From Synanceia verrucosa (Eukaryota > Chordata > Actinopteri > Perciformes > Synanceiidae): 64,000 bases of DNA. Where the stretch lies: the NCBI GenBank assembly GCA_029721515.1, contig CM056556.1, forward strand, positions 2,170,501-2,234,500, given 5' to 3'. The notes beneath the pieces are model-generated. The model did not search any database, was not told the origin of the DNA, and saw only the letters and a program-made list of their open reading frames with translations. This document shows positions 1-12,024 of this stretch, in pieces; within the stretch, counting starts at the first letter, position 1, and every line of letters begins with the position of its first letter. The translations under genes were made by a program, and so were the position numbers.

Positions 1-3000
1 TCATTGAAAAAGCACCAAAAAAAGTCATATTTTAGCATGTTGCAAAAAGTGATGAAAAACGTCGTACTATAGCGTGTCGAAAAGTGAAAAATGTCAAATT
101 TTAAAATGTTGAGAAAAGTGGTTGAAAGGCCTTATTTTAGCCTATTGAATGGATTGGTAGTGTAATTTCTCAAAGGAAGATCTGAAAAATCCATATTTTG
201 GCATGTTGCAAAAAGTGATGAAATACGTCATACTATAGTTTGTCGAAAAAAGTGAAAAATGTCAAATTTTAACATGTTGAAAAAAGTCATCAAAAGGCAT
301 CATTTTAGCCTATTGAATGATGTGGCAGTGTTATTTCATGGAAAAATCACAAAAAAGTCCATATTTTAGCATGTTGCAAAAAGTGATGAAAAACGTCATA
401 CTATAGTATGTCAAAAAAAAAGTGAAAAATGTCAAATTTTTAAATGTTGGAAAAACTCATCAAAAGACATCATTTTACCCTATTGAATGGATTGGTAGTG
501 TAATTTCTCCAAGGAAGATCTAAAAAATCCATATTTTGGCATATTGCAAAAAATTATGAAAAATGTCATACTATAGTATGTAAAAAAAAGTGAAAAATGT
601 CAAATTTTAAAATGTTGAAAAAAGTCATCAAAAGGCATCATTTTAGCCTATTGAATGAATTTGCACTGTAATTTCCCAAAGGAAGATCTAAAACATCCAT
701 ATTTTAGCATGTTGCAAAAAGTGATGAAAAATGTCATACTATAGTATGTCGAAAAAAGTGAAAAATGTCAAATTTTAAAATGTTGAAAAAAGTGATTGAA
801 AGGCTTTATTTTAGCCTATTGAATGGATTGGTCGTGTAATTTCTCAAAGAAAGATCTAAAAAAATCCCTATTTTGGCATGTTGCAAAAAATGATGAAAAA
901 CGTCATACTATAGTATGTCGAAAACAGTGAAAAATGTCAAATTTTAAAATGTTAGAAAAACTCATCAAAAGACATAATTTTAGCCTATTGAATGATGTGG
1001 CAGTGTTATTTCATTGAAAAAGCACCAAAAAAAAAGAAACATTTTATCATGTTGCAAAAAATGATGAAAAACGTCATAAGATAGTATTTCAAGAAAAGTG
1101 AAAAATGTCAAATTTTAAAATGTTGGAAAAACTCATCAAAAGACATCATTTTAGCCTATTGAATGATATGGCAGTGTTATTTCATGGAAAAAGCACCAAA
1201 AAATCCATGTTTTAGCATGTTGCAAAAAGTGATGGAAAACGTCATACTATAGTATGTCGAAAAAAGTGAAAAATGTCAAATTTTAAAATGTTGAAAAAAG
1301 TGATTGAAAGGCCTTACTTTAGCCTATTGAATGATGTGGCAGTGTTATTTCATAGAAAAAGCACAAAAAAATCCATATTTTAGCATGTTGCAAAAAGTGA
1401 TGAAAAACGTCATACTATAGTATGTCGAAAAAAGTGAAAAATGTCAAATTTTAAAATGTTGAAAAAAGTGATTGAAAGGCCTTATTTTAGCCTATTGAAT
1501 GATGTGGCAGTGTTATTTCACGGAAAGAGCACAAAAAAATCCATATTTTAGCATGTTGCAAAAAGTGATGAAAAACGTCATACTATAGTATGTCGAAAAA
1601 AGTGAAAAATGTCAAATTTTAAAATGTTGAAAAAAGTCATCAAAAGGCATCATTTTAGCCTATTGAATGAATTTGCACTGGAATTTCCCAAAGGAAGATC
1701 TAAAACATCCATATTTTAGCATGTTGCAAAAAGTGATGAAAAATGTCATACTATAGTATGTCGAAAAAAGTGAAAAATGTCAAATTTTAAAATGTTGAAA
1801 AAAGTGATTGAAAGGCTTTATTTTAGCCTATTGAATGGATTGGTCATGTAATTTCTCAAAGAAAGATCTAAAAAAATCCCTATTTTGGCATGTTGCAAAA
1901 AATGATGAAAAACGTCATACTATAGTATGTCGAAAACAGTGAAAAATGTCAAATTTTAAAATGTTAGAAAAACTCATCAAAAGACATAATTTTAGCCTAT
2001 TGAATGATGTGGCAGTGTTATTTCATTGAAAAAGCACCAAAAAAAAAGAAACATTTTATCATGTTGCAAAAAATGATGAAAAACGTCATAAGATAGTATT
2101 TCAAGAAAAGTGAAAAATGTCAAATTTTAAAATGTTGGAAAAACTCATCAAAAGACATCATTTTAGCCTATTGAATGATATGGCAGTGTTATTTCATGGA
2201 AAAAGCACCAAAAAATCCATGTTTTAGCATGTTGCAAAAAGTGATGGAAAACGTCATACTATAGTATGTCGAAAAAAGTGAAAAATGTCAAATTTTAAAA
2301 TGTTGAAAAAAGTGATTGAAAGGCCTTATTTTAGCCTGTTGAATGATGTGGCAGTGTTATTTCACGGAAAAAGGACCAAAAAAAAGACATATTTTAGCAT
2401 GTTGCAAAAAATGATGAAAAACGTCATAATATAGTATGTCAAAAAAAAAGTGAAAAATGTCAAATTTTAAAATGTGGAAAAAAGTGATTGAAAGACATCA
2501 TTTTAGCCTATTGAATGATGTGGCAGTGTTATTTCATTGAAAAAGCACCAAAAAAATCCATATTTTAGCATGTTTGCTAAATGTAGCAGTGTTGAATGAT
2601 GTGGCAGTGTTATTTCACGGAAAGAGCACAAAAAAATCCATATTTTAGCATGTTGCAAAAAGTGATGAAAAACATCATACTTTAGTATGTAAAAAAAAAA
2701 AAAAGTGAAAAATGTCAAATTTTAAAATGTTAAAAAAAGTGATTGAAAGGCCTTATTTTAGCCTATTGAATGATGTGGCAGTGTTATTTCACGGAAAAAG
2801 GACCAAAAAAAATCCCTATTTTAGCATGTTGCAAAAAATGATGAAAAACGTCATACTATAGTATGTCGAAAACAGTGAAAAATGTCAAATTTTAAAATGT
2901 TGGAAAAACTCATCAAAAGACATAATTTTAGCCTATTGAATGATGTGGCAGTGTTATTTCATGGAAAAAGCACCAAAAAATCCATGTTTTAGCATGTTGC

Positions 3001-6000
3001 AAAAAGTGATGTAAAACGTCATACTATAGTATGTGGAAAAAAGTGAAAAATGTCAAATTTTAAAATTTTGAAAAAAGTGATTGAAAGGCCTCATTTTAGC
3101 CTATTGAATGATGTGGCAGTGTTATTTCACGGAAAAAGGACCAAAAAAAAGACATATTTTAGCATGTTGCAAAAAATGATGAAAAACGTCAAATTTTAAA
3201 ATGTTGGAAAAACTCATCAAAAGACATCATTTTAGCCTATTGAATGGATTGGTAGTGTAATTTCTCAAAGGAAGATCTAAAAAATCCCTATTTTAGCATG
3301 TTGCAAAAAATGATGAAAAACGTCATACTATAGTATGTCGAAAAAAGTGAAAAATGTCAAATTTTAAAATGTTGGAAAAAGTGATTGATATGCCTTATTT
3401 TAGCCTATTGAATGAATTTGCAATGTAATTTCCCAAAGGAAGGTCTAAAACATCCGTATTTTAGCATGTTGCAAAAAGGGATGAAAAACGTCATACTATA
3501 GTATGTCGAAAAAAGTGAAAAATGTCAAATTTTAAAATGTTGAAAAAAGTGACTGAAAGGCTTTATTTTAGCCTATTGAATGGATTGGTCGTGTAATTTC
3601 TCAAAGGAAGATCTAAAAAATCCATATTTTAGCATGTTGCAAAAAGTGAAGAAAAACGTCATACTATAGTATGTAAAAAAAAGTGAAAAATGTCAAATTT
3701 TAAAATGTTGAGAAAAGTGATTGAAAGGCCTTATTTTAGCATATTGAATGAGGTGGCAGTGTTATTTCACGGAAAAAGCACAAAAAAATCCATATTTTAG
3801 CATGTTGCAAAAAGTGATGAAAAACGTCATACTATAGTATGTGAAAAAAAAAGTGAAAAATGTCAAATTTTGAAATGTTGAAAAAAATGACTGAAAGGCC
3901 TTATTTTAGCCTATTGAATGATGTGGCAGTGTTATTTCATTGAAAAAGCACCAAAAAAAATCCAAATTTTAGCATGTTGCAAAAAGTGATGAAATACGTC
4001 ATACTATAGTATGTTGAAAAAAGTCATAAATGTCAAATTTTAAAATGTTAAAAAAAGTGATTGAAAGGCTTTATTTTAGCCTATTGAATGGATTGGTCGT
4101 GTAATTTCTCAAAGGAAGATCTAAAAAAATCCCTATTTTAGCATGTTGCAAAAAATGATGAAAAACGTCATACTATAGTATGTCGAAAAAAGTGAAAAAT
4201 GTCAAATTTTAAAATGTTGGAAAAACTCATCAAAAGACATAATTTTAGCCTATTGAATGATGTGGCAGTGTTATTTCATTGAAAAAGCACCAAAAAAAAG
4301 AAACATTTTATCATGTTGCAAAAAGTGATGAAAAACGTCATACTATAGTATGTCAAAAAAAGTGAAAAATGTCAAATTTTAAAATGTTGGAAAAACTCAT
4401 CAAAAGACATAATTTTAGCCTATTGAATGATGTGGCAGTGTAATTTCATTGAAAAAGCACCAAAAAAAAAGAAATATTTTATCATGTTGCAAAAAATGAT
4501 GAAAAACATCATACTATAGTATGTCAAGAAAAGTGAAAAATGTCAATTTTTAAAATGTTGGAAAAACTCATCAAAAGGCATCATTTTAGCCTATTAAATG
4601 GATTGGTAGTGTAATTTCCCCAAGGAAGATCTAAAAAATCTCTATTTTAGCATGTTGCAAAAAGTGATGAAAAACGTCATACTATAGTATGTCGAAAAAA
4701 GTGAAAAATGTCAAATTTTAAAATGTTGAGAAAAGTGATTAAAATGTCTTATTTTGGCTTATTGAATGATGTGGCAGTGTTATTTCACTGAAAATGACAT
4801 ATTTTAGCATGTTGCAAAAAATGATGAAAAACGTCATAATATAGTATGTCAAAAAAAAAGTGATAAATGTCAAATTTTAAAATGTTGGAAAAACTCATCA
4901 AAAGACATCATTTTACCCTATTGAATGGATTGGTAGTGTAATTTCTCCAAGGAAGATCTAAAAAATCCATATTTTGGCATGGTGCAAAAAAATGATGAAA
5001 AACGTCATACTATAGTATGTCGAAAAAAGTGAAAAATGTCAAATTTTAAAATGTTGAAAAAAGTGACTGAAAGGCTTTATTTTAGCCTATTGAATGGATT
5101 GGTCGTGTAATTTCTCAAAGGAAGATCTAAAAAAATCCATATTTTAGCATGTTGCAAAAAGTGATGAAAAACGTCATACTATAGTATGTCAAAAAAAAGT
5201 GAAAAATGTCAAATTTTAAAATGTTGAAAAAAGTGATTGAAAGGCCTTATTTTAGCCTATTGAATGATGTGGCAGTGTTATTTCATTGAAAAAGCACCAA
5301 AAAAAAAGAAATATTTTATCATGTTGCAAAAAATGATGAAAAACGTCATACTATAGTATGTCAAGAAAAGTGAAAAATGTCAAATTTTGAAATGTTGGAA
5401 AAACTCATCAAAAGACATCATTTTAGCCTATTGAATGATATGACCGTGTTATTTCATGTAAAAAGCACCAAAAAAATCCATGTTTTAGCATGTTGCAAAA
5501 AGTGATGTAAAACGTCATACTATAGTATGTCGAAAAAAGTGAAAAATGTCAAATTTTAAAATGTTGAAAAAAGTGACTGAAAGGCTTTATTTTAGCCTAT
5601 TGAATGGATTGGTCGTGTAATTTCTCAAAGGAAGATCTAAAAAATCCATGTTTTAGCATGTTGCAAAAAGTGAAGAAAAACGTCATACTATAGTATGTCG
5701 AAAAAAGCGAAAAATGTCAAATTTTAAAATGTTGAAAAAAGTGATTGAAAGGCCTTATTTTAGCCTATTGAATGATGTGGCAGTGTTATTTCACGGAAAA
5801 AGGACAAAAAAAAGACATATTTTAGCATGTTGCAAAAAATGAAAAACGTCATAATATAGTATGTCAAAAAAAAGTGAAAAATGTCAAATTTTAAAATGTT
5901 GAAAAAAGTGACTGAAAGGCTTTATTTTTGCCTATTGAATGGATTGGTCGTGTAATTTCTCAAAGGAAGATCTAAAAAATCCATATTTTGGCATGGTGCA

Positions 6001-6973
6001 AAAAAATGATGAAAAACGTCATACTATAGTATGTCGAAAAAAGTGAAAAATGTCAAATTTTAAAATGTTGAAAAAAGTGACTGAAAGGCTTTATTTTTGC
6101 CTATTGAATGGATTGGTCGTGTAATTTTTCAAAGGAAGATCTAAAAAATCCATATTTTAGCATGTTGCAAAAAGTGAAGAAAAACGTCATACTATAGTAT
6201 GTCAAAAAAAAGTGAAAAATGTCAAATTTTAAAATGTTGAAAAAAGTGATTGAAAGGCCTTATTTTAGCCTATTGAATGATGTGGCAGTGTTATTTCATG
6301 GAAAAAGCACAAAAAAATCCATATTTTGCAAAAAGTGATGAAAAATGTCATACTATCGTATGTCAAAAAAAGTGAAAAATGTCAAATTTTAAAATGTTGA
6401 AAAAAGTGACTGAAAGGCTTTATTTTTGCCTATTGAATGGATTGGTCGTGTAATTTCTCAAAGGAAGATCTAAAAAATCCATATTTTAGCATGTTGCAAA
6501 AAGTGATGTAAAACGTCATACTATAGTATGTCGAAAAAAAGTGAAAAATGTCAAATTTTAAAATGTTGGAAAAACTCATCAAAAGGCATCATTTTAGCCT
6601 ATTAAATGGATTGGTAGTGTAATTTCTCCAAGGAAGATCTAAAAAATCCATATTTTGGCATATTGCAAAAAATTATGAAAAATGTCATACTATAGTATGT
6701 CGAAAAAAGTGAAAAATGTCAAATTTTAAAATGTTGAAAAAAGTGATTGAAAGGCCTTATTTTAGCCTATTGAATGATGTGGCAGTGTTATTTCATGGAA
6801 AAAGCACAAAAAAATCCATATTTTGTAAAAAGTGATGAAAAACATCATACTATAGAATGTCAAAAAAAGTGAAAAATGTCAAATTTTAAAATGTTGAAAA
6901 AAGTGATTGAAAGGCATCATTTTAGCCTCTTGAATGATGTGGCAGTGTTATTTCATTGAAAAAGCACCAAAGA
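1..6973. repeat. AT-rich tandem satellite, ~168-170-bp monomer, about 41 copies
   Basis: A near-continuous head-to-tail array. The landmark GCATGTTGCAAAAAGTGATG recurs at 35, 201, 369, 539, 707 and 876, giving spacings of 166-170 bp. Each monomer holds, in order, the 14-bp palindrome CATACTATAGTATG, the block AAAAATGTCAAATTTTAAAA, a TTTTAGCCTATTGAATG block and a variable tail. The tail has two forms: one contains GGCAGTGTTATTTCA and ends in GCACCAAAAAA; the other contains GGTAGTGTAATTTCTC and ends in GAAGATCTAAAAAA. Short indels are present, for example a truncated monomer near 2570-2600. The array reaches base 1, so its true left end is not seen. No coding capacity is credible. Monomer length is close to that of many centromeric or pericentromeric satellites, but location cannot be judged from sequence alone. 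Confidence 0.95.
590..2362. repeat. 1,012-bp higher-order repeat (six monomers) in two copies
   Basis: The rare variant TTGCACTG occurs at 661 and again at 1673, exactly 1,012 bp apart. Flanking monomer-specific changes (GAAACATTTTATC, CGAAAACAGTG, a GATATGGCAG variant, CCATGTTTTAGC) repeat in the same order with the same offset. Similarity holds from about 590-1350 against 1602-2362. This is recent block duplication within the satellite, since neighbouring monomers differ from each other more than the two blocks do. Confidence 0.8.
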
Positions 6974-7337
6974 TTGAAAAAATATTTTGGAAACAGCAAA
7001 GTTTGGTTAAAAAAATAAAATAAATATATAAAGATCATATTTTCCAATGTGTAAGGCACAGTAAGTTCTACAAAAAAAAACGTCATCACATATTTGCATG
7101 AATTCAATGAATGAACATTAATTTTTCATTACTATTTTGTCACAGAAAATATTGATAATAATATGCTGTATATAACGTAATAATATGAATTTAATTTACA
7201 CGTACGGTGCCTACAGTTATTTCATATATTATATCACAGATGATCACATAGTCAGTGCACATTATATTGATGAGGTAATGGTGTGATTCAGTGTGTAATG
7301 TCATGTTGTGTGTTCAGAGCACTGACAGAACAAACTG
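6974..7337. other. AT-rich spacer interrupting the satellite
   Basis: The satellite phase stops abruptly after GAAAAAGCACCAAAG. The next ~360 bases are AT-rich and show no monomer, no coding frame and no recognisable terminal repeats. This stretch is probably part of the inserted DNA that carries the LINE fragment to its right. Confidence 0.5.
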
Positions 7338-7640
7338 TTTCTGCGTCTATGAACCAGGTTTCGTGAGACCTGGAGCACCGGCCACAAGGCAGCAGGTTGA
7401 ACAGGTGGTGACCAGGTGAGAAGACTCCTTGACAATGTTTGTCGCTCTGCTGAGGTACACAGAGCTGCTGATGTCATCCAGTTTGAGCAGAGAGCAGCCA
7501 GTGATCTTGTGGGCAGTGTTGAGTCTCTCTGCAGGGCTCTCCTGCCGGCTGCTGTGCACCCAGTGGATCACACTGATGAAGTACGCCAGGACGCTCTCCA
7601 TGGAGGCTCTGAGGAAAGTCACCAGCAGCAAGGCTTCCAG
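7338..7640 (-). mobile_element. LINE (L2/CR1-like) reverse transcriptase C-terminal remnant
   Basis: Read on the minus strand, the translation resembles the extreme C-terminus of ORF2 of L2-type non-LTR retrotransposons. It has a region equivalent to the family's 'ESILTYxISVW' (here ESVLAYFISVIHW), a 'KITGCSLLKLDDI' block (family: ITGxxLPSLxDI), and the SHPGHHLF-LLP block. The last block is in a different frame (TCACCTGGTCACCACC..., about 7395-7420), so at least one frameshift separates it from the preceding part. Only about 90 residues remain, with no catalytic domain. It is a dead fragment. Family assignment rests on recalled motif similarity, not a search. Confidence 0.7.
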
Positions 7641-7730
7641 GTTAAATAGTATAGTATGCTTAAAAAAACAGTAAGAAAATAAAAGTAAAATTTTAAAATG
7701 TTCCAGTCATTGAAAGCACTTATTATTAGA

Positions 7731-8046
7731 CTGGGCCCGCCCATACTTCCTGTGATGTTTCACAAAATTTCATGACCAAGTCAGTCTGGCCAAGCTGCCG
7801 TTCACTTTGATTTCAGATTCACCTTGAAATGGGGACCAATGAAAATCTAGCATTTCCACGGCTCGGCTGAGGCTTGTTCAAGTCAATGACGCTCGCAGAA
7901 CTGGATAAAGCCGTTTTTGTCACTACGCATATGTCAGTATAAAGAGTTGAAGCTTCAGAGGAATTTAATAGACATGGGTTCAAGCCACCCTCTGAGAAAT
8001 CAGTTGACAAGGCAGCTTGGCCACACTACACTCGCAGAGCTCTGTA
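7731..8046. mobile_element. dispersed repeat family 'CTGGGCCCGCCC', copy 1
   Basis: It opens with CTGGGCCCGCCCATACTTCC. The same order of blocks (ACTTCCTGTGA, CACAAAATTT, GACCAAGTCAGT, CGGCTCG-CTGAGG, CACTACGCATA, GTTGAAGCTTC) recurs at 11821-12024. Relative to that copy, this one carries about 55 extra bases after GACCAAGTCAGT. It also contains a perfect 12-bp inverted repeat, GGCCAAGCTGCC (7788-7799) against GGCAGCTTGGCC (8011-8022). No coding frame is convincing. Family name unknown. Confidence 0.6.
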
Positions 8047-8084
8047 GTCACGATAGCCAGGCTAAATTATTATATTGAATAAAG

Positions 8085-9370
8085 TGACAGTATAAAGTCT
8101 CAAAAAAGCAGCATAAAAAACATAGCATGTTACAAAAAGTGATGAAAAACGTCATACGATAGGATGTTGAAAAAAAAAGTAAAAAATGTCAAAGTTTAAA
8201 ATCTCACAGAAACTCATGAAAAGGCCAATTTTAAAATGTCATTAAAGTCACTAAACCACATCGATTGAATGATGTGGCAGTGTTATTTCATGGAAAAAGC
8301 ACCAAAAAAGACATGTGTTAGCATGTTGCAAAAAGTGATGACAAACATCATACTATAGTATGTCAAAAAAAAAAAAAAACTGAAAAATGTCAAATTTTAA
8401 AATCTCACAGAAACTCATGAAAAGGCCTAACTTTAGCCTATTGAATGATGTGGCAGTGTTATTTCATGGAAAAAGCACCAAAAAGACATATTTTAGCATG
8501 TTGCAAAAAGTGATGAAAAACGTCATACTATAGTATGTCAAAAAAAGTGAAAAATGTCAAATTTTAAGATGTTGAAAAAAGTCATCAAAAGGCATCATTT
8601 TAGCCTATTGAATGATGTGGCAGTGTTATTTCATGGAAAAAGCACAACAAAAGACATATTTTAGCATGTTGCAAAAAGTGATGAAAAACGTCATACTATA
8701 TATATGTATGTCAAAAAAAGTGAAAAATGTCAAAAAAATGCCAAATTTTAAAATGTTGGAAAAAGTGACTGAAAGACCTTATTTTAGCCTATTGAATGAA
8801 TTGGTAGTGTAATTTCTCAAAGGAAGATCTAAAAAATCCATATTTTAGCATGTTGCAAAAAATGACAAAAAATGTCATACTATAGTATGTTGAAAAAAGG
8901 TGAAAAATGTAAAATTTTAAAATGTCACAAAAACTCATGAAAAGGGCTAGATTATTATTAGCCTATTGAAAAGTATGGCAGTGTAATGTCTCAATGAAAG
9001 ATCTAAAAAAATCTATATTTTAGCATGTTGCAAAAAGTGATTAAAAACGTTTGTCGAAAAAAGTGAAAAATGTCAAACTTTAAAATGTTGCAGAGAGTCA
9101 CAAAAAGGCCTTATTTTAGCCTATTGAATGAATTGGTAGTGTAATTTCTCGAAGGAAGATCCAAAAAAATCCATATTTTAGCATGTTGCAAAAGTGATGA
9201 AAAACGTCATACTATAGTATGTCAAATAAAGTGAAAAATGTCCAATTTTAAAATTTCTCAGAAAGGCACCAAAAGGTCTCAATTTAGCCAATTGAATGAT
9301 GGGGCAGTGTAATTTCTTGGAAAAAAACAGTTAAAAAAAGACATTTTAGCATGTTGCAAAAAGTGAAAAA
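8085..9370. repeat. decayed right-hand edge of the 168-bp satellite
   Basis: Monomer landmarks (AGCATGTTGCAAAAAGTGATG, CATACTATAGTATGT, AAAAATGTCAAATTTTAAAA, TTTTAGCCTATTGAATG) continue at roughly 160-190-bp spacing but with more substitutions, indels and A-tract expansions than in 1-6973. Examples are a TATATATG insertion near 8700 and a duplicated GTCAAAAAAATGCC near 8730. The last recognisable monomer fades out around 9370. Greater divergence at an array edge fits weaker homogenisation there. Confidence 0.85.
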
Positions 9371-9462
9371 GTAAAAAAAAAAAAAATGTCAACTTCTAAA
9401 ACTTTCCAAAGTTGTTCAGTTTATTTTGAATGTAAAACTTTGTTTAAAAAAAGATATTTTGA

Positions 9463-9464
9463 TG

Positions 9465-9517
<53 letters not shown>

Positions 9518-9551
9518 CATATATACGTATAAATATATATATGTGTGTGTC
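9463..9551. repeat. (AT)n microsatellite
   Basis: About 90 bases of alternating A/T with a few C and G interruptions, directly beyond the satellite edge. Frames read through it on both strands are low-complexity I/Y runs and are not genes. Confidence 0.9.
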
Positions 9552-11130
9552 CTTAATAGTAAAAAAAAAAAAAATCTGTTGAAAAAGTACATATGTTGTC
9601 TTTGTCTTTTATACATTGACAAAATTGGTAAAAATGTCATAGATGAGAAAAAAAATGAAAAACCAAGCTCCACCTCCAGGACAGAGGCAGTTTACTGATG
9701 ATCCGGTTCATTCTGTTTGTATCTACCATCCTCCACCACACAACAGAAAAGAAGATGTCAATGGTTACCACAGACTGGTGGAACATCAAGTGGTAAAAGT
9801 GGAAAATATTTAGAAAATTTCATGGAAGAAAACAACATAATGTAATTTGTTAAAAAGCCATGAAATAGTTATCGTATGGCCCACCAAAACAAAACTGTCT
9901 TTAAAAATCATATTACAGTATGTAGAACATTTCCTGAAAAATGATAGCTTCGGTGTTAGAAGACGGTCTCCTCTTTCTGTTTTGGAAAGAAACAAGAAAT
10001 GTTTTAGAAATTTGTTAAATAACCAGATTTTAAGATCTGAGTTCATACCGTAGAACAAGTTGAATGACATGGATGAAGTGAAGAAACGCTGTCTGGGAAC
10101 CCTGCACTCATCTGGGAGAAAAGAAAAGGGAACATGTGAGAACTTTATTTGTACAGCCCAAATGTATGAATAAAAAAAAAACACATTTGATGTGTTTGTG
10201 GTCTGAACAGATGGACAACTGTGGTTTACTTCAGTGCAGATCCACTCCCAGGTTCACAAAGTGGCTCCATACACCAGGATTGCAGGTTTGCAGTGTGCTC
10301 CACATAGACCTCCCCCCCTCGGCCTCCATTTAAGTTTATTTGTTTTGCTATAAAGGATGTTGTTGCAGAGACGCAGGCGAGCTGCATCCCACAAATAGCT
10401 CCCCAGGGAAACACAGGAGCAGGAGAGCAGAGAACAAGGTGACACGTCTAAAGGCAGGAAATATGGACAAAAAGCCCAAATCAGGATGTATGAACGGAAA
10501 GGAGGAGCAACAAGGAAATATGAGGTGAGGAGTGATGCGGAAAGGAAGGAAAGGTTGTATGTGGAGGGCAGGAGATATAAATTTAAAGAGAAGGAAAAAG
10601 AAAAGGAGAGAGGAAAGGTTAAGATTTAAAAAGAGAGGTGTTGCACAGGTGTGTGCATCTGCGTCGGTTGGTAGGGAGGATGAATGCACATCCAGGAGGG
10701 AGGAGACGGATGAGAGACACTGCATCCCTCCTCTCATCATCCCCAAGACTCAGGAGGCACCTCGCACACATTAACTGCAGAAAGAGAAAGACGAACACAA
10801 AAGGAAAGACGTGACAGAGAGCAGAGGAAGGAGGGAGCGATGCATCCGTCCACAGGGAATAAAGAAGACAGAAACAAGTGAAGTGAACGTCATGAGGCTG
10901 AGACACCAGGGTGTCAAAATTCAGCCAGCCTTGCACTTCTCTGCTCTCTTCTGTTAGCTTTTCAGCTAACGACTGCTTTAGAGTAAAGTGGTGCTAACAC
11001 AGCGTCAAAGAATTAACGTAGACAAAGACCTCCTGCAGACTGTCTCCACCAAAAAGTTGCACTCGAACGCACCACAAAGACTCCAACCAATGGCCGACTA
11101 CCACGAACAGTACATGACACCAGCAGATTG
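9552..11130. other. no gene found; mixed unique sequence
   Basis: Partly purine-rich on the plus strand (about 10420-10860). Open frames of 60-130 codons exist on both strands, but they overlap one another, are compositionally biased (K/R/E one way, S/F/L/P the other), and lack splice or domain evidence. No repeat family was recognised. Confidence 0.5.
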
Positions 11131-11567
11131 TGAACTCTTTGAGTGCCATTGATGTATTTAAACGTCAAAGTGTTTTTTTCAGCGGCAGGCACAAGAGGGC
11201 GCTCTCACAGCCTGTGAGTAATACTGGGGCTTCTGGGAGATGTAGTCAGAGCATAAAGAGACAGTATACACCACAGAGATCAAAACAAGAAGTGGAGACG
11301 ATCGAGATTAGAGAGCAAAACAAACAGAATCTGGACAAAAATTGGTGATTTTGGTGAAAGTGTCCTCTACTCTACCTCTGATAAAACAAGAATAGAACAA
11401 GGTAAAAACAAACATTTTTTTTCATGATGAAATAGAGAGTCTCTTCTTTCATTTGAGCTATTCACTGTTTTCAGAGACATAGTGCAAAATATTCTGAGGG
11501 TGACTCAAAATGGGCAAAAATGCTGGCACAGGATATTTCATAAAACGGCTGGCACTCAAAGAGTTAA
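11131..11567 (+). mobile_element. MITE with TTAACTCTTTGAGTGCCA termini, copy 1
   Basis: The left end is AACTCTTTGAGTGCCA (11133-11148) and the right end TGGCACTCAAAGAGTTAA (11550-11567), so the element is bounded by 16-bp perfect terminal inverted repeats. The right terminus ends in TTAA; the left TTAA has mutated (TGTGAACTC). The interior matches the element at 14013-14436 in opposite orientation across most of its length. It includes the 20-mer GGGGCTTCTGGGAGATGTAG (from 11226), an inverted match to the ZNF143/THAP11 SBS-type promoter motif. It carries no transposase. TTAA-ended termini of this kind are typical of piggyBac-mobilised elements, which is an inference here. Confidence 0.75.
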
Positions 11568-11820
11568 GAAAGGGAAACAGAAATGGCGAATATACGAGCA
11601 GAGTTTGGCAGCTATTTTCTCACCAATAAGCTTCAATCCAGATGTGAAAAAATCTGTGTTGGAACAATCAGATGATCCAGTGCTGACCTTTGACAGATGA
11701 ATTTTAGCTGATTATCACACAACAACAGAACGGCTCAAAAGATGTGCACCAAGGACAGAGCAATGCATGGAAACATGCTCTACCCACCTATATCAGCATC
11801 TTCTCTCAGAATCTACTCGC

Positions 11821-12024
11821 CTGGGCCCACCCATACTTCCTGTGACGCTGCACAAAATTTTGCGACCAAGTCAGTTTTTCAAACGGCTCGACTGAGGCGT
11901 CTTTAAGGCAATGACGCACTAGTTCTTTGGATCAAGCAGTTTTCATCACTACGCATACGTCAGAGTAAAGAGTGGTCTGATTGGTTGAAGCTTCGTCCAG
12001 TAGCAAACAGAGGCATTTGATAGA
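11821..12024. mobile_element. dispersed repeat family 'CTGGGCCCGCCC', copy 2
   Basis: It starts CTGGGCCCACCCATACTTCC and follows the same block order as 7731-7973: CACAAAATTTTGCGACCAAG, CGGCTCGACTGAGG, CACTACGCATACGTCAG, TTGAAGCTTCG, GAGGCATTTGATAGATA. It is shorter than copy 1 because it lacks the ~55-base segment following the GTCAGT block. Confidence 0.6.

Noticed and set aside
1..6973. CRISPR-like regular spacing
   Set aside because: The repeats are head-to-tail satellite monomers without unique spacers, in a vertebrate genome.
10348..10936. Frames of 105 and 132 codons on the minus strand
   Set aside because: Overlapping frames in purine-biased DNA with no domain or splice evidence.
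11130..11348. 72-codon frame shared with 14221-14469
   Set aside because: The similarity comes from two inverted copies of a MITE; the frame is not intact or conserved as protein.
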